A DNA stretch of 64,000 nt from Tetraselmis striata (taxonomy: Eukaryota > Chlorophyta > Chlorodendrophyceae > Chlorodendrales > Chlorodendraceae). The notes under the pieces are model-generated. The model was not told the origin of the DNA. It saw only the letters and a program-made list of their open reading frames with translations, and did no database searches. Shown piece by piece: positions 12,845 through 25,085 of this stretch. The position numbers and the translations under genes are program-made. Within the stretch, counting starts at the first letter, position 1, and each line of letters starts with the position of its first letter. The stretch is from NCBI GenBank assembly GCA_006384855.1, contig VCJN01002189.1, positions 1 through 64,000 on the forward strand, given 5' to 3'.

Positions 12845-13089
12845 TCACTGGGCCTGCTGCTGCCTGGCTCGGATATCGTCCACCTCCGCAACCAGGCCGT
12901 TCAGCTCCCGCTCCAACTCCGCTGCATCTGGCTCCTCCCTTTGCGCTGCCCCCAGCATGACTGGATGAGGGCAGCCATGGTATCGGGTCAGCCTAAAGTG
13001 ACTGCCGGCCGCTCACTGAAAGCCAGCGCACCCACCAAAATGTGCTTTACATGGCTAAGAGGGGCGAACGGATTGGTTTCCGCACCCAT
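12845..13089 (-). CDS. tentative small coiled-coil protein, two exons
   Basis: An ATG at 13089 opens MGAETNPFAPLSH, followed by a GT at about 13050. A second segment ending at the TGA at 12847-12845 encodes AAQREEPDAAELERELNGLV then AEVDDIRARQQQAQ, a clear charged amphipathic helix typical of a short coiled coil. The exact splice that joins them is unsettled: the acceptor at the CATCCAG before TCATGCTGG requires phase 1, and another AG lies upstream. A one-exon reading from the ATG inside the second segment is also possible. The protein would be about 50-70 residues. I do not recognise the family, and it could be the end of a longer gene. Confidence 0.3.
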
Positions 13090-15827
13090 CGTCACCGTGC
13101 CTGGTGATGCCCGGCCAGTGGCTATGTTGGAAGCAATTGAGTAGTTATCTCGCATCATCCTGAAAAAGGGACGCTGCTCTCCAGAAAATCAATCAATATC
13201 GATGGCCCCAGCCCCCCTCCCCGCCCACCCCCCCCCCCCCCCCCCCGCCCCAAACACCAGCACTACCAAAACCTCAACCGTGATTAGCTACGCACATGAG
13301 CCAATGGTACACAAAAACCCTCTCCCGGCATTACAACGTATGACAAGGGGCCAAAGGTTGTACCTCAGCTGCATAGGTGTTTGAGCTTGATAACAACAGC
13401 AACAGCAAAGGATCTCGTACATCAATGCTGCCAGGGAGTATATTACGCCGCACGCAGGCGGTAATGTCAAAGCTTCGGGCGCCGCGCTGCCTGCAGCAAG
13501 CACAGCAAGGGGTTGCTTGACATCATATCAAACTTGATTGTGTGTCGGGCGGCAAGTATTCGATATCGCATAAGCTGGCAAATGTGAAAGCTGCTCATGC
13601 AGACACTGCAACACAGACAATTGCAAAGGCATGCTTCTGAAAGTTGTTGCACTGTCATTTTATGGCTTCACTGAACTGGTGCCCTATAAAGCATCGGTTG
13701 GGGGGCATCAATCTTTCTGCGCGACAACCCAATGTTGAGAAGCTTGTAAAACGCTATGCATGATGCCATGGTTTGTAGTGATGCTTTCATAGTACAGGTG
13801 CCAACGCACAGCTAAGCTACCGCCAACCTATAAGAACCTTCAAACTGGCCGTCTTGCTAGCAACATGTAAAAACATGCGATATGGTTCTACATGAAATGT
13901 AGATTCATCTGCATTTGACCTATGGCAGGCAGGGCAGCTACTTCATCTCATGGACATGGTCCTCATTAGCACCAGTAGTAGCAGCAGCAACAGCAGCATT
14001 GCACCTCATTTGCACTAGTAGTAGAATTGCAGTGTCAGTTTAACCCCCCCCCCCCCCCCCCCCCAGGATAGAACCAGTTGTGACTTAATTTGAAATCCAG
14101 CAGGATTTGATGTGCAAAAATAACTGAACACGGGGAGCGCATCGTTGCAACTAATTCGCAGCATTCTAGAATCCGGAAAGAAATATGAGCAAGTATGGAA
14201 CTCCACTGACACACATCAGCATTACAATAATATAGGATAATGTTATATGTACGTATATATATATATGCATATATAAACTTCGGTTGGGTGATGGTGCCCC
14301 AGTTGGAATCTTGGTTGATTTGGGAACCTGCCTGTGCGCGGCTCCAGTTGCTCCCGCCAGGCGAGAGCGCGCTTGGCGTGTTGCAGAGCCTCCCATGCGG
14401 TTGATTGACTCGTCATGTTCCGCCGCTGTCGTGCGGGCGAGCTGATCCGCCTAGCGTTGATATCTGGCGCGTTGATCCTTGGTTCACCGGAACGTGTTCT
14501 CGATCTCGATTTCATCGATCATGTCCCCGTCATCTTTGTTCGTGACGACTGGATCCTCGATCACCTTGATCCTTACATTGTTATCTGAGCCTTCGAACCG
14601 TTGATACCTATTTGGAAACCGGAAGCTATTATGGACACGTGAGCTTTCATTATTGATGGGGACAGTTGACTTTCCGATGTTATGTCCTTGTCGTCATCCT
14701 TATTCATGATGATTTGATCCTCAATCTGCTCCTCGGCATCCTCGGGACGATGAGTTTCCTTGTCGCCCGCTGCCTTCGGTAGGCCAGTCACGCCTGCCTT
14801 GCCCTTCTTGGGGTTGCCACATGCATTCCGTTGCCACTGAAACGGGATTTGCGTGTGTTTTGGAGCCCATGTTCTGATCATTTTGTGAGCCTTTGATCCG
14901 AGATTTCAATCCTTACACATTTCTAGGTGTAATTATGGAAAATTGTATGTATACATCCGTATACATCCATCTGGGATGAAACGTGTATGCTTTGTTGTTG
15001 TGGCAGATCTGTCATGAAATCTGTCATGTGACTGACTACGGTCCATTATTGCTATCTGCCGATTCTGATCCATGCATTCCGAATCAACATTTTTACCTAG
15101 TCGTCCGGTGGTGTATGGTCATTGAGTCGGATGCATGCATGTGATGTCATGTAGAGTATTTATGTATGTGTTATTGCATGGAGTAGAGAAAAATAAGAGA
15201 GCGAGAAGATAGAGATTTTTCATATACGTATCAAATGTTTATACATGCAATGGAAATTAATAGGTTGCTGTTTATTTAATCATGCAGTATGTTTTGATGT
15301 GCTCATCACGATGGGCGGACAGATGATAGTGGGTATGAGCAAAGATTCTAATGTTCTGCATATGTAGGACTTTTATTTTGATGTGACCTAGTATTATTCA
15401 TGTGTTTGCAGTGTGTTATTGAGTCTGGGAGTCATTTATTGATAGCTTGGATATGTGTACTTGTTTGGAATCCTCTGAAATGATCTGGATTGCTGTTCGA
15501 ACCTTTGAGCACTTGTTAGATCTCTGATCGGTTTAATCATTGAGCATTTAAGCCTTTTATTGGGCTCTGGTTATTTTATCTTGTTTAGGCAAGTGTTTAG
15601 ACAATGCACGTGCGTGCTTCATATCATCCCCCGACAATATCGGTGGCGGCACTGTAACGAGTACTAGTACTCGTGTGATGAATATTACAAGTACGGGCAA
15701 ATCTTTATTCATAGCGCGGTACCAATACCAGTAGTGGCGGAGGGTCGGTAATCCTTATGTATGCAATCCTTACGGCATTCGGCATGCCGCTTCGGGTCCC
15801 ACGGGCAGGTCATTCTTGAGAATTCAC
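13090..15827. other. intergenic; possible transposon-derived acidic frame
   Basis: No gene could be supported. Landmarks are C runs at 13228-13246 and 14044-14064, and short CAG/TAG-type triplet runs near 13975-14000. On the minus strand between 14910 and 14500, two related peptides, IEDQIIMNKDDDKD (about 14736-14690) and IEDPVVTNKDDGD (about 14565-14525), are encoded in stretches that resemble each other, as in a diverged internal duplication. The frame is broken between and after them, so this is at best a decayed repeat or transposon fragment. From 14910 to 15820 the sequence is AT-rich with nothing recognisable. Confidence 0.4.
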
Positions 15828-16003
15828 GGATGATTACCGTCCCCATCGCGCATTGAATGGCGTACAAGCGACATCCAATACGCCGCGCGCCGGGTGCTGG
15901 ATGTCACTATATAGCTGACACACCCCGGATGGTTACCGTCCCTATTGCGCATCGAATGGCGTACACGCGACACCCAATACGTCGCCCGCCGGCTACTGCA
16001 GGA
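15828..16003. repeat. imperfect 99-bp tandem duplication
   Basis: The segment starting ggatgattaccgtcc at 15828 is repeated at 15927 (ggatggttaccgtcc). About 75 bases align with roughly ten differences, including the shared core gaatggcgtaca. The second copy runs to about 16003. It ends some 275 bases before the start codon of the secreted protein gene at 16279, so it may lie in that gene's promoter or untranslated leader. Confidence 0.75.
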
Positions 16004-16278
16004 CCCTAACCTGCCACCGCGTCGCGTCCCACCACCACACGCACTCGGTACTGGGCCAGTGGTCGTCAGGGTCGAGGCCAACCCCCAAAAGGCATTGCGA
16101 GGGCGGTGCGCCAGCGGGCTTGCCTTTCTCCCTGGCCAGGGTTCTGTAGCTCTGGTAGCTGAGTGGACTGGCACCCGCCACTGCTGGTACTACCTGTACG
16201 CGCAGGCGGGCGAATACTCGTATAAACTTGCGCGGCGGCGGCGGGGGGAACATAAAAGACGACCACTGCGCCGTCGAC

Positions 16279-16920
16279 ATGCGGACACCAAGTCGCGCCG
16301 TGACACTCGTGGCGGCCCATGTATGCTGCGTCCTGATCATATCGATTGCCAGCAACAGCCTTGTGGGTGCACGTCCAGTTCCTCCAGCCAACCGTCTCGT
16401 TATATCGACGTGGCACGGGGCGGCGGCACGCAGCCGGAGGAGCGAGCCAGCACTGCGCTTCGGCGGGGCGCACTGGGAGACGCATCCGGGTAGCCCGCCT
16501 TTGCTCGTGATGGACGACCCGCACAGCCAGGCGCTGCCAGCTGGTGGTATAACCTTAACCGCCTCCAGTCCCGCCACCGATGAATCTGCGGAGACGGACG
16601 ACGCAGTCGGCGTGTGGATCTGGGGCGCCCCGGGTGATATGTGCAGTGCAGTGTGCACCGGCTCCGGCCTCTCCTGCGACGCGGTTGTCTCGCTGTTAGC
16701 TACTCTGGCAGAGCTGCAGACCATCGTCGAGGACGCAGACACCCAGGGCACAGACCCTGGTGACGGCGACTTTGGGGACGGTCTCGCAGCCACCGGCGTG
16801 GGTGTAGCGTCTGGCTGGTTCAACGACGGCGTCGGAGGAGGGGCCTACCTCTACGACGACGGCAGCTGCGACGGGTTTGACGTCTCCGTCGCCCCCATGT
16901 GCTACTGCGTCTCCTCATAG
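16279..16920 (+). CDS. secreted cysteine-containing protein
   Basis: A single-exon frame of 213 residues ends in TAG. The start at 16279 was chosen because it gives a classical signal peptide: basic n-region MRTPSR, a hydrophobic core (AVTLVAAHVCCVLIISIA) and a small-residue cleavage region near NSLVGA at residues 26-31. A low-complexity Ser/Ala/Asp linker follows, then an acidic domain with six Cys: C122, C126 and C133 in the pattern CxxxCxxxGxxC (CSAVCTGSGLSC), and C197, C208 and C210 near the C-terminus (MCYCVSS). The spacing suggests three disulfides in a small extracellular or cell-wall domain; similar CxxxC...CYC modules occur in secreted algal proteins. An upstream in-frame ATG at 16228 would put a Gly-rich lead before the signal peptide and is less likely. 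No enzyme signature is visible. Confidence 0.6.
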   Translation: MRTPSRAVTLVAAHVCCVLIISIASNSLVGARPVPPANRLVISTWHGAAARSRRSEPALRFGGAHWETHPGSPPLLVMDDPHSQALPAGGITLTASSPATDESAETDDAVGVWIWGAPGDMCSAVCTGSGLSCDAVVSLLATLAELQTIVEDADTQGTDPGDGDFGDGLAATGVGVASGWFNDGVGGGAYLYDDGSCDGFDVSVAPMCYCVSS

Positions 16921-18003
16921 CTCAGCTGCCCTTCAACCGGCACTCTATCAAATTCCCCTACCGAAAGTCTGTTCTAGATACGGGCTGCTCCGGCCGGAGA
17001 CACCCAGACGGCTGAGCGATCCACCAAGATGACTCGCTGCGCCCCAGCGCGCGGGCAGGAGCGAGTGCTCAACCCGGCAACGTCAGGGTTTGGACACGCC
17101 CCCTTCGACGGGTGCAAGACCGGTACTCGCCCACCACCACACGACCTTACACCTGCTTTGCCATTCCTCTATATCACGGCGCTGAGGAGCACGACGCAAC
17201 TTAATGTTTATTGCTTCTATGATAGTAAAATATAGCGGGTGAGCCGCAGCCAGCACCTCCTCTGAGACACGAGGCACCACTTGTGTGGCGGACTGCGGCA
17301 CTCCCGAGGGCTCTGGATTGGGTCTCCTCAAGGCAGACCCTGGCGGCAGCCGTGTTTTAGAAAGTAAGGCCGTCGTCGAGGAGGCTCGTCCAAGCTCGCG
17401 ATGTCTTCAATGGAAATGACGGCCGGAAATGGCGCGTGGAAAACGTCGACAACAATAATGGCCCTCAGTCCCACCAATCGGTCACGACTCACGAGGGCCG
17501 TTTCAGATCGTACGGGCGGAGGGATCGTGTTAAAGAGGCCACTGTATTTGCCTAATTCGAACATCTCCCAGCCAGCGCGCGGTTCTAACTAGTCACGCAG
17601 TCCGCTCGCCCTCCCTGAAACCACGGGGGGGTAAACCTTAGAAGTAGTTCGCCCCCTGAGACACTGGGGGCGCCTCCGGACATTGGCAAGCCAAGCCAAA
17701 CTAACCAGTGCTGAGGGGCTGCTTTAGAGCAAACCAAAATGCCCAGCGCCTGGTCACAGGGCGGCTGCATGCCGTCATGTAAGGAGTCTTTGAAATTACA
17801 GAGGTTGCTCAGGCAGGGGGGATGCCGCTCATCCACCCTCATCTGACACTGCGCTTGGCACTGCGTCTTCAACACAACTCCAGTGACTATACATGCTCTA
17901 CTAAAGATAGCTCAGGGGCCTCTAGCTCAGTTGAGGCCGACTCGGTTCAGGTCAGTTGAGGCTCCAGTTGTTCTCTCCAGCTAAGGACTAGAGGGGCACC
18001 TCA
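16921..18003. other. intergenic between convergent genes
   Basis: This lies between the secreted protein gene (plus) and the 3' end of the polyketide synthase gene (minus), so it is the shared 3' flank of two convergent genes. Open frames are short and show no domain. From 17910 to 17990 there are several cag-ctnagg-like repeats (agctcaggggcc, agctcagttgagg, ggtcagttgagg). Confidence 0.45.
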
Positions 18004-18008
18004 TTACA
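18004..18008 (-). promoter_or_regulatory. TGTAA polyadenylation-type signal of the PKS gene
   Basis: On the minus strand TGTAA lies 36 bases after the PKS stop codon at 18046-18044. UGUAA is the usual polyadenylation signal of chlorophyte nuclear mRNAs, so the position supports both the assigned gene end and the green-algal origin. Confidence 0.55.
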
Positions 18009-18043
18009 CCGAGGCTGAAGCTGGCGGCCCAGCGGCAGCGCGT

Positions 18044-21000
18044 TCAGAGCTGCTGCTGGTGCAGCAGCAGGGCCTCAGCAAGGACGTCCAGGATGAAGGC
18101 GGCGATGGCGCGGCGGATTGGCGCCAGCACGGCCGCGCCCAGTAGGGGGTCCACCGGTAGCTGCAGACACCTGTGCCACGGGGGGGTTTGAGGAGGGCAT
18201 GGCTGGTGAGGACAAGGCGGGGCTGCTCTCTTCCGGATGAAAAGCTCGGCCTGTTCCAAAGCAGTCCCGGCAAACTGGAATTCGGGACTTAGGGCAGTGA
18301 ACTGGGAAGATCGAACGAGATCATCCACCGGTATGATTGAGTGCAGTAAGACCTCAAAGACATCAGAAGGGTCTGATGTTGGAAAGGCGTCTGCTTTCTT
18401 CAGCTACATCCTCTCACATGAGTGCATAACAACAGCAAGAACATAACGACCAAACAATGGCAGCAACTGTAAGGCTAGCGTTTCTTAGCATTATGTCATC
18501 AGAGGCGTGAAGTGGGTAGCACAGACACTGTTTTCATTCTCACTGACAGCGGCAGTGTTATAACAAGGCATGGAGTGAGGGTAGGGGGGGGGGGGGGGGG
18601 GGGGCACCTGTGGGGGACAACGTGCCTTGCAGCATGATGCGGCAGCACCTCCCAGCCGTCCGCCTCCGCAAGGCTGCTGCTGGCCTGCCGGGGCGCCGCC
18701 ACCACGGTTGCCAGCCGGCCGGCGTAGCCCATGGGGGGCACCGCCCCGCTGCCCTCAGTGCCAGTGCGCCCGGTGATGCTGCGATCCACCTCGGGCCCAG
18801 CGGAGGCCGGCACGTGCGGGAGGCCCGCGCCGCTGAGGTGCTCAACTAGCGTGGTCTCGCCGCCAGCGGCGACGTCCGCCGCACTGCCGCGGAGCAGCAG
18901 CAGGGTGACCTCCAGCCCCTGTGGCACCGGGATTCGCAAGTGGGTCAGTCGGTGGTGTGTATGTGTTTCTGTTTTGGTGTCTTGGTGCAGGGTGGGGGGA
19001 CCTGCGGGGTGCTGCAGTAGATACCCTTTCATCAAGGCTGGCACTCAAGAGCTACCCCGCCCCGGCAAAAAGACTCACAATACAATTATCATGTACCCGT
19101 GCCTTTGATGGTCTTCTTAGAACCCCGAAATTGAGAATCTTCCTTGGTGTATCCCAGTTAAGACTTGGAACATGTCACGCGCGACTATTTAAGCCTGCTG
19201 TAAAAACACTCCAAAGCGTGATACGCCTCATGCTAGTCTTTCCAGTCGCGTGATGCGGGCGCACCTGCGCGCTCATTGCGGCCGCCAGGGCCACCGCCTC
19301 GCCACATGCGCCGCCTGCGCCGGCGATGACGTAGGGCCCCGCCGGCTGCAGAGCGCGCAGCGCCGCCACCTGGCGTCCCGCGGCGCCCCCCGCGCCGCCG
19401 GCCACCTCCGCCGACAGCGCCAGCTGCCCAGCTGGGTGCTGCACGCCACGCCGGTCGCGCCGCAGCGCTGGCAGAGCCATTGCCGGCGCGCCCAGCTCGC
19501 GGCACAGCTCCGCCAGGCCGGGCGGTAGCGATCCGCCAGGCTCACGGGCCCACCATACCGGCAGCGCCATCGGTGGCGCGCCAGCCAGGCCTGGCGGCAC
19601 TGGCAGCGGCAGCTCTGCGCGTGGGGCCAGTCCGGTGCGTGCTGCGCGCCCCTGACGCCCCCCGCGGTGCAGCTGCCGCAGCGCCATCGCGGCCCAGCCA
19701 AAGAGCCTGGGGCGGGGCGCGGGCGTCGGGCTGGGCGGTGCCAGGGAGGCCGGACCGCCGCCCGGGCCGGAGCCCGCCGCCAGCCGATTGAGCGGGAGCA
19801 CCTTGCGGCTGGACAGCATGCGCGGCGCGGGCGACAGCGCGGTGTCCTGCAGGATGCCGCCTTGCCGGCCGCGCGCCAGCAGGTTCGAGCGCGCCGCAAG
19901 CGACCTGCGCATGGGGCCGCGCGAGCGGCCTCTCAGCGGCAGGCAGCCGCAGGGACACAAGGATCCGCGCGGAAGACGGAGATGTGGGAGTGGGGAAGCG
20001 AAGAACAAGGGCTGGGGAAGGCCAGGCCGGTTCTTTGTGCCTGCCATGATCTCTGGCGCATGGTAGGTGTACTCAACGCTGTACTCAACTGACGCAATAT
20101 CATCTAGAGAAATGCAATGAGCAGCCCGCAGGGATCATGCTCCTTCATGATCATTGTAGGTTTGTGCCCAACAATAACCTCTTAAGCAGTACCTAAATTT
20201 GCATGTTCGGCCGGCATCAGCACAACCAAAGCGGGCGATGAGTAGCTTTGAGTAGCCCTCCTGGTACCGAGACACACTGCACCATGCACAAGGATGTCGG
20301 CAGACACAAACAAGCAAGAGCAGCCTGAAAGTTCATATATCAAATGAGCGATACCCGTTTACCGTGCTTACGGCACCCATACTCAACTCCAACTGCGGTG
20401 GTGTGCCTGTGAGTTAGCCACCTCGCGCTGGCAAGGCGGTGCTGCACATGTCAGGCTGAAGCACCTTCACACTTAAAAAACAATACCCGGCGGTTACGCC
20501 TTAGCGTCGTGAGAATCTCTATTGGCGTGTCTGAGAGGCCTATTGGAGGATTATTTTAGAGAATTACGCTCAAGCTAAATCAACCGGCATTTATCTATGT
20601 GATACTTATCCTGTACTACTGGCAGCATGTTTATTCAGTGTGTGGGTGTTTCCTTAAGTTGGCCCTAAAGCACATGCATACGCTCTGCCTCTATCTGCCG
20701 CTCGCTCTGTGGAGAAGAGGTAGGTGGATCGATAGATATTGCAGCCACTCAGAGGCAGGAGGTAGGAGGCGCACCTTTTCACGCATGTCAGCAGCTTGGG
20801 CACGAGCTCGTCAAAGAAGGCTGCAGCCGCGCTGAGCTGCTGGCGACGCAGCCCTCCGTAGCCGAGTGCTGCAGCACTGATCTTCAGGGTCGCCTGCGCA
20901 CCCATACAGGGGGAAGTGGGGCGAGGGGACCGGGGGGGGGGGGGGGGGGGGGGGGAGCTCAGTCCTAGTTTCAGGTTCTGGCATTTTGGGCTTGCCAGGC

Positions 21001-21150
21001 GCACAGCGCACGCATGGGCGACGGCGAACCTGCAGCGATGGCCCCCGCATGACTTCAGGTACGAAGTGGCCCACATGCGGCACCCCATGTTGCGGCGCAC
21101 TCCGCGCCACGTCGTCCAGCCGGAGGCATGCCACAACTCCGCGGAAGGCG
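18044..21150 (-). other. third thioesterase-like domain TE3 and PKS C-terminus
   Basis: Small exons near 21150-21065 and 20890-20775 lead to a GC-rich exon (about 20040-19250). That exon encodes [19 protein letters not shown] and then [19 protein letters not shown], which aligns with the GPYVxxGxSxGGxxAxxxA region of thioesterases but has Gly in place of Ser. The exon at 18945-18606 has VTLLLLRG and [13 protein letters not shown], the likely His segment. The final exon has [20 protein letters not shown] and ends ALLLHQQQL with TGA at 18046-18044. Exon joins are less certain here than in the modules. Confidence 0.55.
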
Positions 21151-24100
21151 CTCTGCAGGGGGAGAGCGGAGGAAAGGGAGGGGAGTGGGGGTCAGAAACA
21201 GGCTGGAGAGGCTTTAAGAAGAAGCACTTACAAATAAGCAGTTACCGCAGCGGCAGCGGCACGGCGGCAGATGCCTCACCTGGCCGGGCACGTCCGCTGG
21301 CACCTGCTTGGAGACGTCCAGCAGCAGCTCGCTGTCCAGCAGCGAGCCGTGCATCTGTTCCATCCACACAAACTCCGGCAGCCCGTCTGGCTGGAAGCTG
21401 CCCACAAAGGCCAGCTGCTCTGTCAGGTCATCGTACAGCCGCACGTCCGCCAGCAGTTCCGAGAAGCTGGGGAGGAGCGGCGTGCCCATGCTACGCAAGA
21501 ACCGGTGCACCGCCATCCACTGCAGCTTGTCTCGCTCCGCGCGGCAGCCTTCCCAGGCGCCGCCTGCTGCGCCCGCTAGCTCCTGCTCGCTGAACATCTC
21601 ACGCGCTGTCGCCATGTCGCCGCCCGCCGCCACCCATAGCTTGGCGTGCCACTGTCGCGCAGTGGCGCCGTCGCCCTCCGGGGCCATGCCATCCAGGAAC
21701 TCCAGGAAGGTCTGCCCTTCCGCCTTCAGCGCGGCGCACTTGTTGCGGAAGACATCAAGGACTCGCCCCGCAATGGCCTGGTCGCCCAGCGCATGCTTCG
21801 CCTGCGCGGCCTGCGCGAGATGGGATGGCAGATACAGGGCGGAGGATGAGGATGAGGAGGACGGGGATGCAGATGGGGGGACGGGGTAAGTGTGCTGTGG
21901 GCACAGGCAGGCACGCAACCAGTCAGGGCGCCATGGGGGGTGCGCCAAGGGCAGTGGCGGGAAAGCGAGGGGTACAGGGGGTCAGGCAGCCAGCCACGCA
22001 CCACCATGGGCCAGAGCCTGAACCAGGGCTCGCCGGCATCGCCAGCCAGCACGCAGTCCAGGGGCTCCGGCAGCAGCACGAGCGGCGGCACTGCGGGATC
22101 CCCATAGGCCGCTCTCATCTGCAGGGCTGTCTGGTACGCCAGCAGACCGCCCACTCCAGTGCCTGTGGTGCAGCAGGGGGTCAAAAGGGGGAGGGGGTTA
22201 AGTGTCCAAGCCTTGCTGGGCTGCTCGCCAGGAGGGGGACGACATGGGTTGATGGACTGGCATGGAAGGGTATGGGTGGTGCGTTCGTAAAGGCAAGTGG
22301 GCAGAGCGAGCAGCGGCCTTGCCTAGGAGCACAAACTGCCCTTCCTCGCCAAACTCTGTGGCCAGCGCCTGGCAGTACAGGTCCGCAAGGTTTTCCAGGC
22401 TGCCATGCTTGTCGGCTTGCCACTCTGGCAGCCGCAGGAGGAAAGCGCCAGCATTGGTGAGCACGCATGCACCATCGGCCCAGAGGTCAAAGTAGGGCGT
22501 GGTGGCTATCGCACCGTTTTTCATGCGCGCTGCCTCGGCCGGCAGGTCCATTGCATAGACGCCACGGCTCCTGATGTTGGCGCCGATCTCGCGCAGGCCA
22601 GGTGGCACATGGCCCGTCCCGTCGTGCAGCAGCACCAGCGGCGGCACCTGCGGCTGATGGCGGCACCGCTCTGTGCCGGTTAGTACCAATGGACCGAGAC
22701 TGCGCTTGGCCGGCGCAGTGAAATGCGCTGTCTGTACATCGGGAGAACGGAGCGGCGCACCTTGTCTTTGCACAGCCGCCAGTTGAGGACTTCAATAGAG
22801 GGCCCGTTGGCGCCCAGGGGCTGGGACACCTTGCGGACCCCATCACCCGGGATGGCGCTGGGGAGACTCCCCTGTGCCAATGCCACAATGTGTCAGACAA
22901 TGGAAGCCCATTGCTGACAGGTCGCCTCAGAGAGTCGAAACATGGATGAGATGGGAGGGGATGGATGGGGTTGGGTTGGGGTTGTCCAGCAGCGCGGCAA
23001 GGCAAGTAAAGGGCTGGGGCACCTGCAGCGTGCGCAAGCGCTCAAAGTAAGGCACGCCGCAATCCTCCATGAATGTAAACGCAGAGGCCGCCTCCTTGAG
23101 CACCATGTTGTTACGGGCAATCACTCCAGGCTGCACAGCCACGTCTGTGCCGATGCCGCACGGTGCCAGCCGGATTTTCAGCGCCTCCATCATCACCTCC
23201 ATCTCCTCCTCGTCCTGGCCGGCCACCGCCATGCCACACAGGCTTGGATTCAGCAAAGTATGCACATCAGATCCCGTGGAACATCAGATCCCGTGGAACC
23301 CTGAGATGCTGAGCGCCGTCGTGTCAGCTCAACCACCCTGCCGGCCCGAGAATACACGGCTGAGAACATCCCTCCTGGCTTTCCTGTCCGAGGGCCTCAA
23401 GCCTGGTGTGGCGCTTTTGCACACCGGTGGGCGGAGGGGGACAAGGAGTGGGCATTGGGTGCAAGGGATGCCGCAGCACCACAAGAGCTGCCTGTACCTG
23501 GCCGAGGAGCGTGAAGTGGTTGCCGGGGACGTCAATGATCTCCACCGTGCTGCAGTGCTGCGTCCATATGGTCCCGTGCTCGTTGTGGTTGCTGCGGGCG
23601 GGGCAGCAAGGCGCAGGTTCAGTCACTGCTTTCGTGCTGTATACGCAGCGCGGAGGGCCTCCCCACTAACCCGTGACATACCTGTCCATAAAGGTGCCCA
23701 GTGCGCCAGCGGTCATGGCGCGGAAGTACAGAGTCGTGGTCTCCTCAGTCAGGCGCGAGGAGTACACGTGATGCCGCACATCGTCATCCCCAACGCCTGT
23801 TGTGCGCATGATTTATGTTAACGAACAAGCTGACCGCATGGTTGCTTGAATGAGCCGCATGACCGGCAAGGGGGAGGTGGATGTTCACCGAATTTGTTGG
23901 CGGACGCCCACTGTCCAATGAAGTCCTTGATCTCAGCCATCTGCAGCTCCTCGCCAGAGAGCTTGCTCCACCAGTCGCGGAAGAAATTGAAGCGCTCCTC
24001 CTTGCTCATGCGCCGCCACTTGGGGGTGTCCTTAATGGCCATGTTCCTGGGGCCCAGCCCTAGCATCTCGCATCCAAGGGTGCCCAGGCCATCCTCAATT

Positions 24101-24613
24101 CTGTGGGTGAGGGCAGACACGCATGATTGTCAGCGGAATGCAAATCACGCTGCCGAACATTACAAACAGAATGCATGCCAACCGGCTGCACGGGTGCGTA
24201 GGGTGCGCACGTGGCCAGGAGGTCGTCGTCATTCAGCGGGTCCTCAGAGATGGGTGTGACTTGGCAAGGCAGCGGCGAGTCAAATATCATCATGAGGCCC
24301 ATTTTCAGCCCGCGTGCTTGAGCCTGCCCCCAACCACAAGCAGCAGCAGCCACACTGTCAGGCACCTGGGCATGGCGCCGTGCATACCCATGCTAACCAG
24401 AAGCACACAGGAGCTAGGCAGGGCTGTGAGCAGCTGCCCAGTGCGGCAATCCCTTGGCTTACCTGCAGGGCCACCTCCATGCTGGTCATGCCGCCCAGGC
24501 TCTGGCCTGCCAAGATGACAGGGCCGCTGCTGTTGACCGAGAGCATGTCATCTATGTGCATGCTGGCCATGCTCTTCAGGTTGCTGGGTCCGCCTGCCGT
24601 CCCGCCGTACAAA

Positions 24614-24673
<60 letters not shown>

Positions 24674-25037
24674 CATGCTCCAAGTTCACGCCTGTCTTTC
24701 TGCGCAGACAAGGAGCTTCGCCCAGCAGGCAGGGAGAGCAGTGGTTGTGTGGGGGCGTGCTAGGTGCAGTACCGAGTGTGTCATGATCCAGGGAGTAAAG
24801 TGGGTTGGGCCGCGTCCAGCTGAGGAACTGACGCGCAAAGTTGTAGTACGCGCGCTGACCGCCGACAGCGAGTGGGGCGATGAAGAAGATGGGCGTGGGG
24901 CTTGGCTCTGTCAGCGTGCGGAGCACGGTGTGCCCGTTACCGGTGCCATCGCCCCACTGGAGGTCCGCGCCCTGGGCATCTGCATTACCCTGCTGCGCAC
25001 GTGCCACAGGGCGGAAAGCCATGAGCCCCCCTTACAC

Positions 25038-25085
<48 letters not shown>

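Noticed and set aside
18044..23265. TE2 and TE3 as separate downstream genes.
   Set aside because: Not excluded, but no convincing start codon with leader, no promoter-like gap and no stop with TGTAA was found between TE1 and 18044, so a single gene is the simpler reading.
24358..24666. Open frames containing long Cys-Val or Thr-His repeats over CA/TG tracts (also near 37900 and 63400).
   Set aside because: The repeats lie in introns of the PKS gene and are microsatellite translations.
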